Source: Microtetraspora glauca
GTDB lineage: Bacteria > Actinomycetota > Actinomycetes > Streptosporangiales > Streptosporangiaceae
Length of the DNA stretch: 64,000 bases
NCBI GenBank assembly: GCA_001570385.1
Contig: BBYL01000007.1
Location: 620,001 to 684,000, forward strand
Direction of reading: 5' to 3'
In this document: piece after piece, positions 16,997 through 25,434 of the stretch
Layout: each line of letters opens with the position of its first letter
Numbering within the stretch: position 1 is the stretch's first letter
Translations under genes and position numbers: made by a program
Notes under the pieces: model-generated
What the model saw: only the letters and a program-made list of their open reading frames with translations
Database searches by the model: none
Told to the model about the DNA's origin: nothing

Positions 16997-17985
16997 GACC
17001 GATCGCCGCCCTGCTCACACCTCTGCTCGGGCCACTGCTCGCGCCTCTGCTCGCGTCCCTGGTCATGGCGCCGACGCCGGGTCCGGGCCGGCCGACCGCG
17101 GAGGGATTCCAGGAGGGCAAGACCGCCGGGGTACGGCTGATGAACTCCTCCATCGTGCTCTCCGGCAACGGCCTCGGCGGCAAGGGCGCGAAGGGCGACG
17201 GTTACCGGATTCCGCGCCCCTGCTGGTACGAGCCGTACAAGAACGCCGAGGAGATGCTGCGTGAGGAGGACGCGACGTTGCGCCACGCGTTCCGCGCCGA
17301 CCCCGACCTCGCCGACTCCAGCGCGAACAGCCAGCAGTACACGAATGACCTCCTCCAGAAATATCGCGACAAAATGGGGCAACCGGGCCGCTGGTGGCGT
17401 GCCGCGTACAACGCCGGCGATCAGAACGGGGTGGTCTGCTCGGCCGCGCTGGCCGCCGCCGTCTGGGTGCCGGACGGGGCCGTCCCACCCCCGGGCGGGA
17501 TCACCGCCGACGAGCTCCGGCAGATCGCCAGGGCCGCGCTGACCGTGCCCGATCCGCAGGTCAAGCTCAGCCCGGACGCCAGGAGCTTCGTCAACCTGCC
17601 CACCTGGATCTGGTTGGAGGGCGGAACGCAGGAGCCGCGCTCGGTGACCGCGACCCTGCCGGGGTTCATGAGCGTCACGGTCACCGCCACTCCCAAGGAC
17701 GTGGAGATCGACCCGGGCACCACGTCGGACCGCGCCGAGGTGCGCGAGAACTGCGGAGCCGCCGGGCGTCCCTACACCAAGGGTGGGACCTTCACCTGCG
17801 GCGTCCGCTACCTCAGGGCCTCGATCGACCAGTCGCGCGACGTCTACACGCTCACCGTCACCTCCGTGTGGCAGGTCGTCAGCACCGACGACCAGGGAGG
17901 CCAGCCGTTCCCGTTCGACCCGATCCGGGCCACCGTCACCCGAGACGTCCCCGTCGGAGAGGTGCAGTCCGTCGTCACGGGGTGA
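16993..17985 (+). CDS. secreted protein of unknown function, last gene of the tad run
   Basis: 330 residues with a signal peptide (MRPIAALLTPLLGPLLAPLL, then ASLVMA). The mature part has a helical first half with Trp-rich motifs (GRWWRAAYN), followed by a beta-rich second half with two Cys (ENCGAAG and TFTCGV) and a WIWLEGG motif. Many actinobacterial tad clusters end with such a protein, but I do not recognise a named family. Its stop overlaps the 3' end of the convergent ogt gene by 11 bp. Confidence 0.65.
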   Translation: MRPIAALLTPLLGPLLAPLLASLVMAPTPGPGRPTAEGFQEGKTAGVRLMNSSIVLSGNGLGGKGAKGDGYRIPRPCWYEPYKNAEEMLREEDATLRHAFRADPDLADSSANSQQYTNDLLQKYRDKMGQPGRWWRAAYNAGDQNGVVCSAALAAAVWVPDGAVPPPGGITADELRQIARAALTVPDPQVKLSPDARSFVNLPTWIWLEGGTQEPRSVTATLPGFMSVTVTATPKDVEIDPGTTSDRAEVRENCGAAGRPYTKGGTFTCGVRYLRASIDQSRDVYTLTVTSVWQVVSTDDQGGQPFPFDPIRATVTRDVPVGEVQSVVTG

Positions 17986-18487
17986 CAGGGGCCGGGCGGC
18001 GCCCTTCGTGGGCGAGCAGCCACTCCTTCACCGGGACGCCGTAGTAGTAGCCGCCGAACCCGCCCGTCGTGGGTAGAACGCGGTGACACGGGACGAACGG
18101 CGCGATCAGGTTCTGCGCGCACGCCGACCCCGCCGCCCGGGCCGCCGTCCTGGGCAGCCCCGCCATCTCCGCCAGCCTGCCGTACGACACCGTGGTCCCG
18201 GCACGCACGCCGCGCAGCGCCGTGTACAGCCGCTGCCGGGTCTCCGTTCCCGGTTGCTCCACGGGGACGCGGTCCAGTGCGTCGAGGTCGCCGTCCAGAT
18301 AGTCCCGTACGGCCTGCGCGATGTCGCCGAGGTCGCCCTCGACCAGCGGCAGCGCCCGGAGTGCGGCGGGAAGCCGGACGAACTGCTCCTGCGGGTCCGC
18401 GCTGAATCCGGCGGCCACGACGACCCCGTCATGGGCGAGGACGCTCACCGGGCCCATCGGAGTGGGCAGGATCTGGGTAGTGATCAT
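17975..18487 (-). CDS. ogt: methylated-DNA-[protein]-cysteine S-methyltransferase
   Basis: 170 residues from ATG 18487 (MITTQILPTP). The protein repairs O6-methylguanine by transferring the methyl group to its own Cys. The active-site motif PCHRV is present, preceded by the helix-turn-helix (TVSYGRLAEMAGLPRTAARA) and followed by GFGGYYYGVPVKEWLLAHE. A longer upstream reading exists but lies in the alkA-ogt gap. Only 40 bp separate it from the ada-alkA gene upstream, so the two form one alkylation-repair operon. Confidence 0.93.
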   Translation of the reverse strand: MITTQILPTPMGPVSVLAHDGVVVAAGFSADPQEQFVRLPAALRALPLVEGDLGDIAQAVRDYLDGDLDALDRVPVEQPGTETRQRLYTALRGVRAGTTVSYGRLAEMAGLPRTAARAAGSACAQNLIAPFVPCHRVLPTTGGFGGYYYGVPVKEWLLAHEGRRPAPVTP

Positions 18488-18527
18488 GGTGATCGCGGCC
18501 GCCACATGGGCTCGCCGCTCCCTCCTA

Positions 18528-20006
18528 TCAGGCGTTGTGTCCGGTCTTTCCAGGGGTGGCGTTCCACAGGTGCAGCGCGGCGTAGGCCCGCCAGGGCCGC
18601 CACCGCTCGACATGCTCGGCAGGGATGCCCAGGCACTGCATGGTCTTCTTCAGTACCAGGTCGCCGCCGGGCCACGCGTCGGGGTCGCCGAGGGCGCGCA
18701 GCGCGATGTAGCTCGTGGTCCACGGTCCGATGCCCGGGATCCGGAGCAGCTTGGCCACCGTCTCCGGGACGTCCTCGGCTCCGTCCAGGTCGATCAGCCC
18801 GCCGGCGACCGCCTCGGCGACCGCGCGCAGCGTCTCGACGCGGCGGTTGGTCAGCCCGAGCCCGGTCAGGTCGGCCCCGGCGAGTTGGTCCGCCGTGGGG
18901 AAGAGCAGGGTGACCGGTGCGGCCTCGCCGTCGGGCACCGTGACGGCCGTGCCGGCTCTGGCGGCGATGCGGCCGAGGAGCGTCCGGGCTCCGGCGACCG
19001 AGATCTGCTGCCCCACGACCGCGCGTACGGCCAGCTCGAACCCGTCGAACGCGCCGGGCACGCGCAGCCCGGGACGCGCCGCGACGAGCGGCTCGAGCGA
19101 CGTCGCGCCGAGGACCGAGGCGATGGCCTCGGGGTCGGCGTCCAGGTCGAGCAGGCGGCGGCATCGCGCCACGATCCTGGCCAGCTGCCGGGTGTCCCCG
19201 GTACGCACGGTGAGCCGGACGTGGTCCCGCACGGGCGCCAGTGTGAACCACCCGCCGGGGATCGCCCTGCTGTAGGTGGCGTCCTCGATCGCGTCGGCCG
19301 TGACGAACTCGGTGCCGGGGATCGCGCGGGCGGAGAGGAAGCGGAGCAGCGCCGCAGCGTCGTAGGGCCCGCGGTAGTGCAGCCGCAGGGTCAGGCCGTG
19401 CGCGGCGAGGAGCGGCCCGCCGGCGCCGCCCATCGGCGCGGCGGCCTTCCTGAGGTCTCCGGGCGCGAAGCCGTACGACTCCTTCATGGCGGCGTTGAAC
19501 TGGCGCACGCTGCCGAACCCCGCGGCGAACGCGACATCGGCGATCGGCAGGTGGGTCTCGGTGAGGAGCTGCTTGGCCAGCAGCAACCGCCTGGTCCTGG
19601 CGACGGCGAGCGGCCCGGTCCCCAGCTCGGCGACGAACAGCCGGTGGAGGTGACGTTCTGTCACGTTGAGCCGCCGCGCGAGGCCGCTGACGCCGTGGTC
19701 GTCGGCCTCACCGTCCCCGATCAGGCGCAGCGCCCGCCCGACGAGGTCCGCGCGTACGTCCCAGCCGGGGGCGCCGGGGCTCAGCTCCGGGCGGCACCGG
19801 CGGCAGGGCCGGAATCCGGCGGCCTCGGCACTGGCCGCGTGCCGGTAGAAACGGACGTTCTTCCGGGCCGGAGTGCGCGCCGGGCACACCGGGCGGCAGT
19901 AGATGCCCGTGGAGGTGACCGCCGTGTAGAAGCGCCCGTCGAACCGGGAGTCGCGGGCGGACACCGCCACGTAGCACGAGTTGAAGTCCAGCTCTCGCGT
20001 GCTCAC
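18528..20006 (-). CDS. alkA: Ada-AlkA fusion: methyl-sensing activator plus 3-methyladenine glycosylase
   Basis: 492 residues, GTG start. N-terminal Ada zinc domain (Cys at FNSCYVAV, IYCRPVCP and CRRCRPE), in which one Cys accepts methyl groups from phosphotriesters. Next is an AraC-type helix-turn-helix (about 90-175, LPIADVAFAAGFGSVRQFN), then an AlkA glycosylase domain with the helix-hairpin-helix LLRIPGIGPWTTSYIALRALG and the catalytic Asp in GGDLVL. The protein can sense alkylation, activate its operon and excise damaged bases. It is the promoter-proximal gene of the ogt operon, so it probably autoregulates. Confidence 0.93.
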   Translation of the reverse strand: MSTRELDFNSCYVAVSARDSRFDGRFYTAVTSTGIYCRPVCPARTPARKNVRFYRHAASAEAAGFRPCRRCRPELSPGAPGWDVRADLVGRALRLIGDGEADDHGVSGLARRLNVTERHLHRLFVAELGTGPLAVARTRRLLLAKQLLTETHLPIADVAFAAGFGSVRQFNAAMKESYGFAPGDLRKAAAPMGGAGGPLLAAHGLTLRLHYRGPYDAAALLRFLSARAIPGTEFVTADAIEDATYSRAIPGGWFTLAPVRDHVRLTVRTGDTRQLARIVARCRRLLDLDADPEAIASVLGATSLEPLVAARPGLRVPGAFDGFELAVRAVVGQQISVAGARTLLGRIAARAGTAVTVPDGEAAPVTLLFPTADQLAGADLTGLGLTNRRVETLRAVAEAVAGGLIDLDGAEDVPETVAKLLRIPGIGPWTTSYIALRALGDPDAWPGGDLVLKKTMQCLGIPAEHVERWRPWRAYAALHLWNATPGKTGHNA

Positions 20007-20076
20007 GTGTTCGACGTTATGCCCTGCCCGGACCCTCCTGCTGGCGGGAATCGGACCTCACCACCCCGGCCGGCCC

Positions 20077-21015
20077 TCACTTGCTGGAGATGCCGACCCC
20101 GAGGTCGAACTCGCGGTAGACCCTGGCCCAGAAGCCGTCGCGCAGCCACACCCTCGCCTCCGGATAGGGGCGCAGCGAGTGGCCCAGCTCCTTCTCCGCC
20201 TCGATCAGCAGTTCGGTGTCGATGACGGTCGGCAGGATGGGCCCGGGAAGTAGATCCCTGATGTTGTCGCGGCCGCGGGTCAGTATCCACTTCTGCGCGA
20301 CATGTTCGCCGACCTCCTCGACGTGCGGCCGTCCGGGGCCCAGCTTGGTGATCTGCCCGACGGGTGCCTTCGGCGGCACCGGCTTGACGGTGCGGCCGGC
20401 GAAGACCTGCGCCGGGGACGGCGCGGGCGTGACGGGAACCGGGACGGGCGCTCGGTTGAAATAGGGACGCAGGAAATCGGCGCTCAGAATCTCGACAGTG
20501 TCCGACTCCCACACCAGCCGCTCCGCCTGGTTGGTGCCGAACGGCGGCTCCACCCCCCAAAGATGCACACGAACGCCGTACGCCTGCGCGGCCTCCACGG
20601 CGGGAACCATGTCCTCGTCACCCGCGATCAGCACGGTGTCGCTGACGGCGTGATGCCGGGCGAGGGCTTCCAGGTCGCTGCGGATCTGGGCGTCCACGCC
20701 TTTCTGCTGGCCGCGAGCGTTCAGGTTGCCAAGCCGTACCTTCACCCAGGGAAGCTGGGCGATCACGCGCTGGTCGACCGTCGGAACCCGGTCGCGTGCG
20801 GCGTCGTACCAATAAACGCGGAGCAACTCGCCGGGAATGCGTTCCATCGCGTGCTTCTGCAGCGACTGGATGAGCTCGTCCGCGGCGACGCGGTACTCCT
20901 TGCGTTCCTTCGCCCCCAGCAGGACTTCGCCGGCCGCGGCGTAAAGGTAGCCGACGTCCACGAGGACCGCGTACTTGGCAGCCATGCTGTGTGCGGTGAG
21001 GTCCGGGATGGCCAT
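20077..21015 (-). CDS. NYN-domain (PIN-like, LabA/DUF88) putative nuclease
   Basis: 312 residues, ATG with GGAGG five bases upstream. The first 180 residues form the NYN/PIN-like fold: an early acidic residue in VLVDVGYLY, VDAQIRSDLEAL in the middle and DTVLIAGDEDMVPAVEAAQAYGV, whose Asp residues match the metal site. A Pro-rich linker then leads to a C-terminal domain of about 110 residues. NYN proteins are thought to be RNases acting on structured RNA; the target here is unknown. The gene is divergent from accE across about 100 bp. Confidence 0.8.
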   Translation of the reverse strand: MAIPDLTAHSMAAKYAVLVDVGYLYAAAGEVLLGAKERKEYRVAADELIQSLQKHAMERIPGELLRVYWYDAARDRVPTVDQRVIAQLPWVKVRLGNLNARGQQKGVDAQIRSDLEALARHHAVSDTVLIAGDEDMVPAVEAAQAYGVRVHLWGVEPPFGTNQAERLVWESDTVEILSADFLRPYFNRAPVPVPVTPAPSPAQVFAGRTVKPVPPKAPVGQITKLGPGRPHVEEVGEHVAQKWILTRGRDNIRDLLPGPILPTVIDTELLIEAEKELGHSLRPYPEARVWLRDGFWARVYREFDLGVGISSK

Positions 21016-21116
21016 GTCGTCCTCCAGGACTCGTCACTAGATGATCGGCTGACTATATCTCCCCCTTTTCTAGATACTCCCAACTCTTGAGCCTGTTGAC
21101 ACCCTGTTCCGCTGAT

Positions 21117-21356
21117 CTAATGCCGAAGCATGGGCGAACGCCATGCCCCAGGACCGTGCGCGAGTCCCCTCCGCATCCCATGTGCGGGGTTTGCCCATTT
21201 CTTACGTACGGGTTCGGCGGAAGGCCCGGGAACGCCTCCTCCGGAGACGGACTCGTGGGCGCGCGCGGCGAGGAGGACGGCCACCAGCGCGGCGACCTCC
21301 TCCGGGGTCGGGTCGCCGCGGACGATCTCGACGCGGGGCGTCTCCGGCGCCGTCAC
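21117..21356 (-). CDS. accE: acyl-CoA carboxylase epsilon subunit
   Basis: 79 residues from GTG 21356, overlapping the carboxylase beta stop (GTGA). It starts [27 protein letters not shown], the usual epsilon-subunit pattern (IVRGxPTxEEVAAL), and ends in a basic tail with W residues. In actinobacteria epsilon subunits join the alpha (biotin) and beta (carboxyltransferase) chains. Its position right after the beta gene supports the call. No alpha subunit is in the window. Confidence 0.88.
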   Translation of the reverse strand: MTAPETPRVEIVRGDPTPEEVAALVAVLLAARAHESVSGGGVPGPSAEPVRKKWANPAHGMRRGLAHGPGAWRSPMLRH

Positions 21357-22942
21357 AGGGGGATGTTCCCGTGCTTCTTGGGCGGCAGCGTCGCCCGCTT
21401 GTTGCGGAGGGCGCGCAGCGCTCTGATGATCTGGATCCGGGTTTCGGACGGCCTGATCACCGCGTCCACGTAGCCGCGTTCCGCCGCCAGATAGGGGTTG
21501 GCCAGCATGTCCTCGTACTCGCTGACGAACGTGGCGCGCGCCGCCTCGGCGTCCTCGGCGGCGGCCAGTTCGCGCCGGTAGAGGATGTTGACCGCCCCCT
21601 GGGCGCCCATCACCGCGATCTGCGCCGTGGGCCAGGCGAGGTTGACGTCCGCGCCGAGATGCTTGGATCCCATGACGTCGTACGCCCCGCCGTACGCCTT
21701 GCGGGTGATGACCGTGACCAGCGGCACCGTGGCCTCCGCGTACGCGTAGAGGAGTTTCGCCCCGCGCCTGATGATTCCGTTCCATTCCTGGTCGGTACCT
21801 GGCAGGAATCCCGGAACATCAACAAATGTCAGGACTGGAATATTGAAGGCATCACAAGTCCGGACAAAACGTGCGGCTTTCTCGGATGCCGCGATGTCCA
21901 GCGTTCCGGCGAAACTCATCGGCTGGTTCGCGACCACGCCGACCGAACGCCCTTCGGCCCGTCCGAAACCCACCACGATGTTCGGCGCGAAGCCCGCGTG
22001 GACCTCCAGGAACTCGCCGTCGTCCAGGATGTGCTCGACCACCGAGCGCATGTCGTACGGCTGGTTCGCCGAGTCGGGGATGACGGTGTCGAGTTCGACG
22101 TCCTCGGGGGTGACCTCCATCGGAGCGGCGGCGTCGTGGACCGGGGCGTCGTCCATGTTGTTGGACGGCAGGTAGGACAGCAGCGCCCGGGCGAAATCCA
22201 GGCAGTCCTCCTCGTCCGCGGCCTCGTAGTGGGCGACACCGGACTTCGACCCGTGCGCGTGCGCGCCGCCGAGTTCCTCGAACGTCACCTCCTCGCCGGT
22301 CACGGTCCTGATGACGTCCGGGCCGGTGATGAACATGTGCGACTTCTCTCGCACCATCAGGACGAAGTCCGTCAGGGCGGGGGAGTAGACCGCGCCACCC
22401 GCGCACGGGCCCATGATCAGGGAGATCTGCGGGATCACACCCGACGCGTGCACGTTGCGCTTGAAGATCTCGGCGTACAGGCCGAGGGAGACGACGCCCT
22501 CCTGGATCCGCGCGCCGCCCGAGTCGTTGATGCCGACCACCGGACAGCCGGTCTTGAGCGCGTGGTCCATGACCTTGACGATCTTCTCGCCGAAGACCTC
22601 GCCCAGGGAGCCGCCGAACACCGTGAAGTCCTGCGCGAACACCGCCACGGGGCGGCCGTCGACGGTTCCGTGGCCGGTGACCACGCCGTCGCCGTACGGC
22701 CGCTCGCGGTCGAGGCCGAAGCTCGTCGACCGGTGCCTGGCCATGGTGTCGAACTCGACGAACGAGTCCTCGTCGAGCAGGGCGCGCACCCGCTCCCTGG
22801 CGGTCATCTTGCCCTTGGCGTGTTGTCTCTCGACCGCCCTGGCCGAACCGGCGTGGGCGGCCTCGTGCCGGCGACGCTCCAGGTCGGCGATCTTGCCTGC
22901 GGTCGTGTGGATATCGATCTCGGGTACCCGTTCCGCGGTCAT
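21353..22942 (-). CDS. pccB: acyl-CoA (propionyl-CoA) carboxylase beta subunit
   Basis: 529 residues from ATG 22942 ([10 protein letters not shown]). A carboxyltransferase of the crotonase fold with two oxyanion-hole regions: [14 protein letters not shown] and [14 protein letters not shown] in the N half, and [13 protein letters not shown] and [13 protein letters not shown] in the C half. It transfers CO2 from biotin to acetyl- or propionyl-CoA, giving malonyl- or methylmalonyl-CoA for fatty acid and polyketide synthesis. The residue near FLPGTDQE resembles enzymes that accept propionyl-CoA, but I cannot settle the substrate. Cotranscribed with accE and divergent from the ABC genes. Confidence 0.93.
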   Translation of the reverse strand: MTAERVPEIDIHTTAGKIADLERRRHEAAHAGSARAVERQHAKGKMTARERVRALLDEDSFVEFDTMARHRSTSFGLDRERPYGDGVVTGHGTVDGRPVAVFAQDFTVFGGSLGEVFGEKIVKVMDHALKTGCPVVGINDSGGARIQEGVVSLGLYAEIFKRNVHASGVIPQISLIMGPCAGGAVYSPALTDFVLMVREKSHMFITGPDVIRTVTGEEVTFEELGGAHAHGSKSGVAHYEAADEEDCLDFARALLSYLPSNNMDDAPVHDAAAPMEVTPEDVELDTVIPDSANQPYDMRSVVEHILDDGEFLEVHAGFAPNIVVGFGRAEGRSVGVVANQPMSFAGTLDIAASEKAARFVRTCDAFNIPVLTFVDVPGFLPGTDQEWNGIIRRGAKLLYAYAEATVPLVTVITRKAYGGAYDVMGSKHLGADVNLAWPTAQIAVMGAQGAVNILYRRELAAAEDAEAARATFVSEYEDMLANPYLAAERGYVDAVIRPSETRIQIIRALRALRNKRATLPPKKHGNIPL

Positions 22943-23008
22943 GTTCTGCAGGGTAACCAGGCGCCGGGGGAGGCCCGCGACTCTGGGCCGTCTGGCAGAG
23001 TTGACGGC

Positions 23009-23785
23009 ATGGTTGAGGGAAAGCCCGAGGCGGTGCGCACCCAAGGGTTGTTCAAGAGATTCGGTCAGCAGATCGCCGTCGCCGGCGTCGACCTCATCGT
23101 GCCGAGGGGCAGCTTCGCCGGGCTGGTCGGGCCCAACGGCGCGGGTAAGACCACCACTCTCAGCATGGTCACCGGCCTGCTGCGGCCGGACGCCGGCGTG
23201 ATCGAGATCAACGGCCACGGCGTGTGGAGCGATCCGGTGAAGGTCAAGTCGCGCATCGGCGTGCTCCCCGAGGGGCTGCGCCTGTTCGAGCGACTCTCCG
23301 GCCGGGAGCTCCTGCTGTACAACGGCCAGCTCAGGGGCATCCCTCGAGACGAGGTCGAGCGCCGGGCCGACGAGCTGCTCCGGGTCATGGATCTGGTCGA
23401 GGCACAGGACAAGCTGGTCGTCGACTACTCCACCGGCATGCGCAAGAAGATCGGCCTGGCCGCCGCGCTGCTGCACAACCCCGACGTGCTCTTCCTCGAC
23501 GAGCCGTTCGAGGGCGTCGACCCGGTCTCGGCCAACACACTGGTCGAGGTCCTCCAGCGATACACCGCATCCGGCTCCACTGTCGTCTTCTCCAGCCACG
23601 TCATGGACCTCGTCGAGCGGCTCTGCGACTGGGTCTCCGTGATGAGCCGGGGCAACATCGTGGCCCAGGGCCCCATCGACTCCATCCGGCGCGGCCGTAC
23701 TCTCAACGAGGCGTTCCTCGACCTGGTCGGCGTGCGCGGCGGAGGGGAGGAGGGGCTGTCGTGGTTGGGCTCTTCGTCCGTCTGA
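23009..23785 (+). CDS. ABC transporter ATP-binding protein
   Basis: 258 residues. Walker [13 protein letters not shown]-loop region [14 protein letters not shown] (Glu where Gln is usual), signature [15 protein letters not shown] (SGG-type replaced by STG), Walker [13 protein letters not shown] and H-loop [10 protein letters not shown]. This pattern is that of ABC-2/drug-export ATPases. Start ATG 23009 (MVEGKPEAV). It overlaps the permease gene by 25 bp, so the two form one exporter. Substrate unknown. Confidence 0.9.
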   Translation: MVEGKPEAVRTQGLFKRFGQQIAVAGVDLIVPRGSFAGLVGPNGAGKTTTLSMVTGLLRPDAGVIEINGHGVWSDPVKVKSRIGVLPEGLRLFERLSGRELLLYNGQLRGIPRDEVERRADELLRVMDLVEAQDKLVVDYSTGMRKKIGLAAALLHNPDVLFLDEPFEGVDPVSANTLVEVLQRYTASGSTVVFSSHVMDLVERLCDWVSVMSRGNIVAQGPIDSIRRGRTLNEAFLDLVGVRGGGEEGLSWLGSSSV

Positions 23786-25317
23786 AGCTGCGGCTGATCC
23801 GGGGCAACCTGCACGGCGACACGATCAAGCAGCTCGGCTTCGTCTTCACGAGCCTGGCCGCCCTCGCCTGCGCCATCGTGGGGTTCACCCTTTTCGCCCT
23901 GCTGCGGCTGGCTGACCCCGGCATCGCGGCGGACATCGGGATCGTGGCGTTCACGGTGTTCACCATCGCGTGGATCTTCGTCCCGTTGCTGGCCTTCGGC
24001 CTGGACGAGACGCTCGACCCGTCGCGGCTGGCGCTGTTCCCGCTCACCACCCGGCAGATGGCGACCGGCCTGTTCGCCGCGTCCGCGGCCGGGCCGTGGC
24101 CGCTCGCCTCGCTGATCGTGCTCGCGGGCGCGGTCGCCGGCCTCGCCTCCGGGCCGGGCGGCGTGCTGGTCGGCGTCGTCGCCGTCGTGCTGCAGTTCTC
24201 CCTGTGCCTGGTCGCCTCCCGCGCCGTCACCACCGCGCTGTCCGCCTCGCTGCGCAGCCGCCGCGGGCGGGACGCGCTCGCCGTCGGCGCCGTGCTCGTC
24301 ATCCTCCTGTTCCAGCTCCCCGGGCTGCTCGCCAACCAGGGCTTCTCCGGCGACCCCGCGGAGATGGTGGACGCCGCCGCCTCGGTGCTGCGCTGGGCAC
24401 CGCCCGGGATGGCGGCCCACGCGATCGTCGACGGCGGGATCGCCGGTCTCGGCGAGCTCGTGATCGTCGCGCTGACGGTCGCCGTGCTCGCCTGGCTGTG
24501 GATCGTCGCGCTGCGCAGGGCCCTCGTCACGCCCGACTCCTCCAGCCAGAGCGGCGGCTCGGTACGCCGTTCGCGCCTCGGCGGACTCCTGCCGCGGGGG
24601 ATGCTCGGCGCGGTCGTCGCCAAGGAGCTCAAGTACGCGCGGCGGGAGCCACGCGGCCGGGTCGTCTGGTTCACATCGGTCGCGGTGACCGGCGTCCTCA
24701 TGCTCTCGCTCCGCGGGCCGGACGGCTGGAGCGGACCCGCGTTCGTGATCGGCCCGGCGTGCCTGGCCGCGATGATGATCGGGATGCAGGCGGCCAACGC
24801 CTACGGCATCGACGGCCGTTCCCTCTGGATGAACGCGGTCGCGTTCGCGACGGAGCGTGACGTGCGCACCGACCTCGCCGGCCGGCACCTGGCGGTCGCC
24901 ATCATCGCGGTGCCGCTGCTGCTGGTGCTCTCCGTCGTCTCGTCCGTCGTCGCGGGCGAGCCGGTCTGGGCCGTGCCCGCCGTGCTCAGCGCGTGGGGCG
25001 TCCTCGGGGTCGGCCTCGGTGTGGGCGCGGTGACCAGCGTGATCCTCCCCTACACCTTCCCCGACCGGCTCAACGCCTTCAGCGGGGCGGCTCCGGGACA
25101 GGGCGGCGAGGCGTTCCTCGGCTCGTTCGGGGCGATGCTGGGCACCAGCGTGATCGCGCTTCCGGTGTTCCTGCCGGTCCTGTTCGGCCTCACGTGGGCG
25201 AGCGCGCTGGCCGTGCCGTACGGGTTCCTGGCCGCGTGGGGCGGCCGCAGGCTCGGCGGCATGATCGGCAACAACCGCCTCCCGGACATCCTCGCGGCGG
25301 TGTCCCGCCCGACCTGA
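23761..25317 (+). CDS. ABC-2-type transporter permease
   Basis: 518 residues from GTG 23761, with a purine-rich GGAGGGGAGGAGG stretch just upstream inside the ATPase gene. About twelve hydrophobic segments are visible, among them [34 protein letters not shown] and the last pair near [21 protein letters not shown] soluble stretch with basic motif [13 protein letters not shown] lies mid-protein. This size with a single gene suggests two halves fused in one chain. It partners the preceding ATPase, probably as an exporter of unknown cargo. Confidence 0.8.
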   Translation: MVGLFVRLKLRLIRGNLHGDTIKQLGFVFTSLAALACAIVGFTLFALLRLADPGIAADIGIVAFTVFTIAWIFVPLLAFGLDETLDPSRLALFPLTTRQMATGLFAASAAGPWPLASLIVLAGAVAGLASGPGGVLVGVVAVVLQFSLCLVASRAVTTALSASLRSRRGRDALAVGAVLVILLFQLPGLLANQGFSGDPAEMVDAAASVLRWAPPGMAAHAIVDGGIAGLGELVIVALTVAVLAWLWIVALRRALVTPDSSSQSGGSVRRSRLGGLLPRGMLGAVVAKELKYARREPRGRVVWFTSVAVTGVLMLSLRGPDGWSGPAFVIGPACLAAMMIGMQAANAYGIDGRSLWMNAVAFATERDVRTDLAGRHLAVAIIAVPLLLVLSVVSSVVAGEPVWAVPAVLSAWGVLGVGLGVGAVTSVILPYTFPDRLNAFSGAAPGQGGEAFLGSFGAMLGTSVIALPVFLPVLFGLTWASALAVPYGFLAAWGGRRLGGMIGNNRLPDILAAVSRPT

Positions 25318-25434
25318 CAAGTGGGGCCGCATAAGGCCTGGTGAAAGGTCCGATGAGCGGTCCAGACAAGTGGTCTAGTCCAATTGGTGAGACCGATATC
25401 CGACGCTGTGACCCAAGTCGCTAGTCTTCGAAAC

